From assembly GCA_023398165.1 (NCBI GenBank), contig JAEWSQ010000029.1:1-52751 (forward strand): a stretch of 52,751 bases of DNA, in the 5' to 3' direction. Below are positions 50,622 to 52,751 of this stretch, piece after piece. The translations under genes were made by a program, and so were the position numbers. Under the pieces are notes generated by a model. It was not told the origin of the DNA. It ran no database searches and was given only the letters and a program-made list of their open reading frames with translations. The first letter of the stretch is position 1. Every line of letters starts with the position of its first letter. This DNA comes from Spirochaetota bacterium. Its GTDB lineage: Bacteria; Spirochaetota; Spirochaetia; Treponematales; Treponemataceae.

Positions 50622-52751
50622 CTATACGGAATCCCCTGCTGAAGAACCGGCTGCTTTCTGAGCTTTTTTTTCTTCCGCAGCTTTTTGTTCAACAAGAGTT
50701 TCACCAAGTTTACGTGCAACTTCCACGTATTCGAACACCTCGAGCTGATCGCCGACCTTAATATCGTGCCATGCATCAATGCCTACTCCGCATTCATAAC
50801 CCATAGTAACTTCTTTTGCATCATCCTTGAAACGTTTAAGCGAAGTAACCTTTCCGCTGTAAATAACGATTCCCTCGCGGATCACGTTCACGCTGCCCGT
50901 TCTTTTAATAAGACCCTGAGTAACGTAGGAACCTGCAATCGTGCCGATTTTCGGAACTTTAAAGATGTCCCGGACTTCAAGCATACCGATAACCTCTTCC
51001 TTAACATCAGGTTTAAGCATGCCTTCCATAGCAAGGGTAATTTCTTCAACAGCTTTGTAAATAATATTATATTTGCGTATATCTACCTTTTCCTGATCAG
51101 CAAGCAGTTTTGCCTTCGGCGTAGGTCTGACATTGAAACCGACGATGATTGCATTTGAGTCCGCCGCAGCGAGCATGACGTCGCTTTCATTAATTGCACC
51201 GGCAGATGCATGAATAACGACAAGCCGTATATCGCGTGTTGAAAGTTTTTCTAAAGACTGTTTCAAAGCTTCTGCCGAACCCTGAACATCGGACTTTATA
51301 ATAACTTTAAGCTCCATGCTCTCACCGGCATCGATCGTTTCATACAGATTATCAAGTGTAATCTTCTTTACAGCCTTGGCATCTTCAAAACGCTTTAATT
51401 CCTGTCTTTTATCTGATATAGCCCTTGCTGTTTTTTCATTTTCGGTAACCTGGAAGGGATCGCCTGCCATGGGCATTGCTTCGAGTCCCAGAATTTCAAC
51501 CGGCATACTCGGAGTCGCTTCGTCAATTTTCTGTCCGCGGTCATTGAAAATAGCGCGGATGCGGCCTGCATAAATACCGGCGACATAGGGATCTCCAGTA
51601 CGAAGAGTTCCTCTTTCAACGATGATGGTAGAAACAACCCCTCTTCCATGATCGATGCGGGATTCCACAATCTTTCCTTCCGCGCGGCAGGTTCTGTTCG
51701 CTTTGAGTTCGAGTACTTCAGCCTGAAGAAGAATTGCATCGAGAAGATCATCGAGACCCTCTTTCTTTAACGCGCTTATGTGAACAAACTGTGTACCGCC
51801 GCCCCATTCTTCGGGCATTAATCCCATTTCAGAAAGCTGGGTCTTCACCTTATCTGGATTTGCCTCGGGTTTATCGACTTTGTTGACAGCAACAATAATC
51901 GGTACCTTTGCATCGCGTGCATGATTAATTGCTTCAACAGTCTGGGGCATAACTCCGTCATCTGCTGCAACGACGAGAACCACTATATCGGTAACCTTTG
52001 CTCCGCGTGCTCTCATCATAGTGAAAGCTTCGTGACCGGGAGTATCGAGGAAGGTAATCTTGCCTTTAGGTGTTTCCACCATATAGGCACCGATATGCTG
52101 GGTAATACCTCCGAATTCGGTAGCAACAACATTGGCACTGCGGATAGCATCGAGAGTTTTTGTCTTACCATGATCAACGTGACCCATGATAGTAACGACA
52201 GGAGGACGGGAGATCATATCCTCTTCTTTATCTTCCTGACTCTCAATAACCGTTTCATCATACAAACTGATAATATGTACATCGCAGCCGTATTCAGATG
52301 CAAGAAGCGTTGCAGTGTCCGCATCAATCGACTGGGTTATAGAAACCATCATTCCCATACTCATGAGTTTTCCGATGAGCTCGGATGCTTTTAGATTCAT
52401 CTTTTTTGCAAGATCCGAGACTGAAATTGTTTCCATAATCTCGATTTTCTCAGGAACAGGATTGGTTTTAATAATCTGCTTTTTCTTCTGATTAAATAAT
52501 TTATCCTCTAAATCATCCTCTTTTTCCTTGCGGGAATAAACAGTTTTCTTTGCTTTAAAAGTCTTTTTAGCGGGAATTTTTTTATTTTCTTCAAGCGGAG
52601 CAGGAGATGTATTTCCGAAACCGGGTTTCCCTGGAAATCTTCCGCCGCCGGGACCGCCTGAAGGCCTTCCCTGGTAGCCGCCCTGACCGCCCGAGGGTCT
52701 TCCCCCCTGGTAGCCGCCGCCGGGACCCCCCGAAGGCCGGCCCTGGTAGCC
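50622..52751 (-). CDS. infB: Translation initiation factor IF-2 (5' end missing)
   Basis: IF-2 brings initiator tRNA to the ribosome. The open frame runs off the right edge; 709 codons are in the window. From the edge come about 40 residues of Gly-rich repeat (GYQGRPSGGPGG units), a Lys/Glu-rich linker, an IF2-N domain (METISVSDLAKKM) and the G domain with GHVDHGKT, DTPGHEAF and VAVNKVDKP. The beta-barrel and C-terminal tRNA-binding domains follow, ending AAGSSAGDSV. An internal ATG at 52436 is not the true start, since the frame continues upstream without a stop. Confidence 0.97.
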   Translation of the reverse strand, partial: GYQGRPSGGPGGGYQGGRPSGGQGGYQGRPSGGPGGGRFPGKPGFGNTSPAPLEENKKIPAKKTFKAKKTVYSRKEKEDDLEDKLFNQKKKQIIKTNPVPEKIEIMETISVSDLAKKMNLKASELIGKLMSMGMMVSITQSIDADTATLLASEYGCDVHIISLYDETVIESQEDKEEDMISRPPVVTIMGHVDHGKTKTLDAIRSANVVATEFGGITQHIGAYMVETPKGKITFLDTPGHEAFTMMRARGAKVTDIVVLVVAADDGVMPQTVEAINHARDAKVPIIVAVNKVDKPEANPDKVKTQLSEMGLMPEEWGGGTQFVHISALKKEGLDDLLDAILLQAEVLELKANRTCRAEGKIVESRIDHGRGVVSTIIVERGTLRTGDPYVAGIYAGRIRAIFNDRGQKIDEATPSMPVEILGLEAMPMAGDPFQVTENEKTARAISDKRQELKRFEDAKAVKKITLDNLYETIDAGESMELKVIIKSDVQGSAEALKQSLEKLSTRDIRLVVIHASAGAINESDVMLAAADSNAIIVGFNVRPTPKAKLLADQEKVDIRKYNIIYKAVEEITLAMEGMLKPDVKEEVIGMLEVRDIFKVPKIGTIAGSYVTQGLIKRTGSVNVIREGIVIYSGKVTSLKRFKDDAKEVTMGYECGVGIDAWHDIKVGDQLEVFEYVEVARKLGETLVEQKAAEEKKAQKAAGSSAGDSV

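Overview
The window looks like chromosomal DNA from a Treponema-like spirochete. The grounds are a GreA fused behind a very large N-terminal region, an EF-G resembling the second (recycling-type) spirochetal EF-G, a vWA/TPR-rich set of exported proteins, and above all an integron in the reversed layout described for Treponema denticola. Genus is inference; no database comparison was run.

Region 1 (1-5687) is a reversed chromosomal integron. An integron integrase (minus strand, 4179-5372) is transcribed toward its cassettes, so attI lies beyond the 3' end of intI. Four cassettes follow on the same strand: (1) two tandem paralogous small lipoproteins, (2) a Fic-domain protein with its own promoter and operator, (3) an orotate phosphoribosyltransferase, (4) a VapBC toxin-antitoxin pair. 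Three complete attC sites and one cut by the window edge separate them. Every cassette begins with a conserved GC-rich mini-hairpin just inside the R' box. In every cassette the R' box it starts with is the exact inverse of the R'' box in its own attC.

Region 2 (5688-20143) holds EF-G, an acyl-CoA synthetase and ThiI, then a minus-strand operon of two outer-membrane beta-barrel candidates and two tandem glycolipid-type glycosyltransferases. Divergent from it run family-4 uracil-DNA glycosylase, PriA and a small DtxR/MntR-type regulator. Region 3 (20144-33449) has tRNA-Arg(TCT) with two perfect hairpins just past its 3' end, then a long minus-strand series: envelope TPR/lipoprotein genes, a sigma-54 activator, rpsA, cmk, rluB, scpB, scpA, folK, recA, three exported or TPR proteins and rpe.

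Region 4 (33568-39403, plus strand) contains a TPR protein, the GreA fusion and a membrane-anchored vWA protein. Region 5 (39397-52751, minus strand) is a compact housekeeping series reading infB (cut by the right edge), rbfA, truB, ribF, rpsO, pnp, M16 peptidase, dut, lptF, lptG, tgt and a HEAT-repeat protein.

A recurring regulatory theme is that several promoters place the -10 box only 6-7 nt from the start codon (fic, the 16908 barrel gene, udg, the DtxR-like gene, rpe, probably thiI). This implies leaderless mRNAs, while operon-internal genes carry ordinary Shine-Dalgarno sites. The most notable content is the reversed integron and its cassette architecture.
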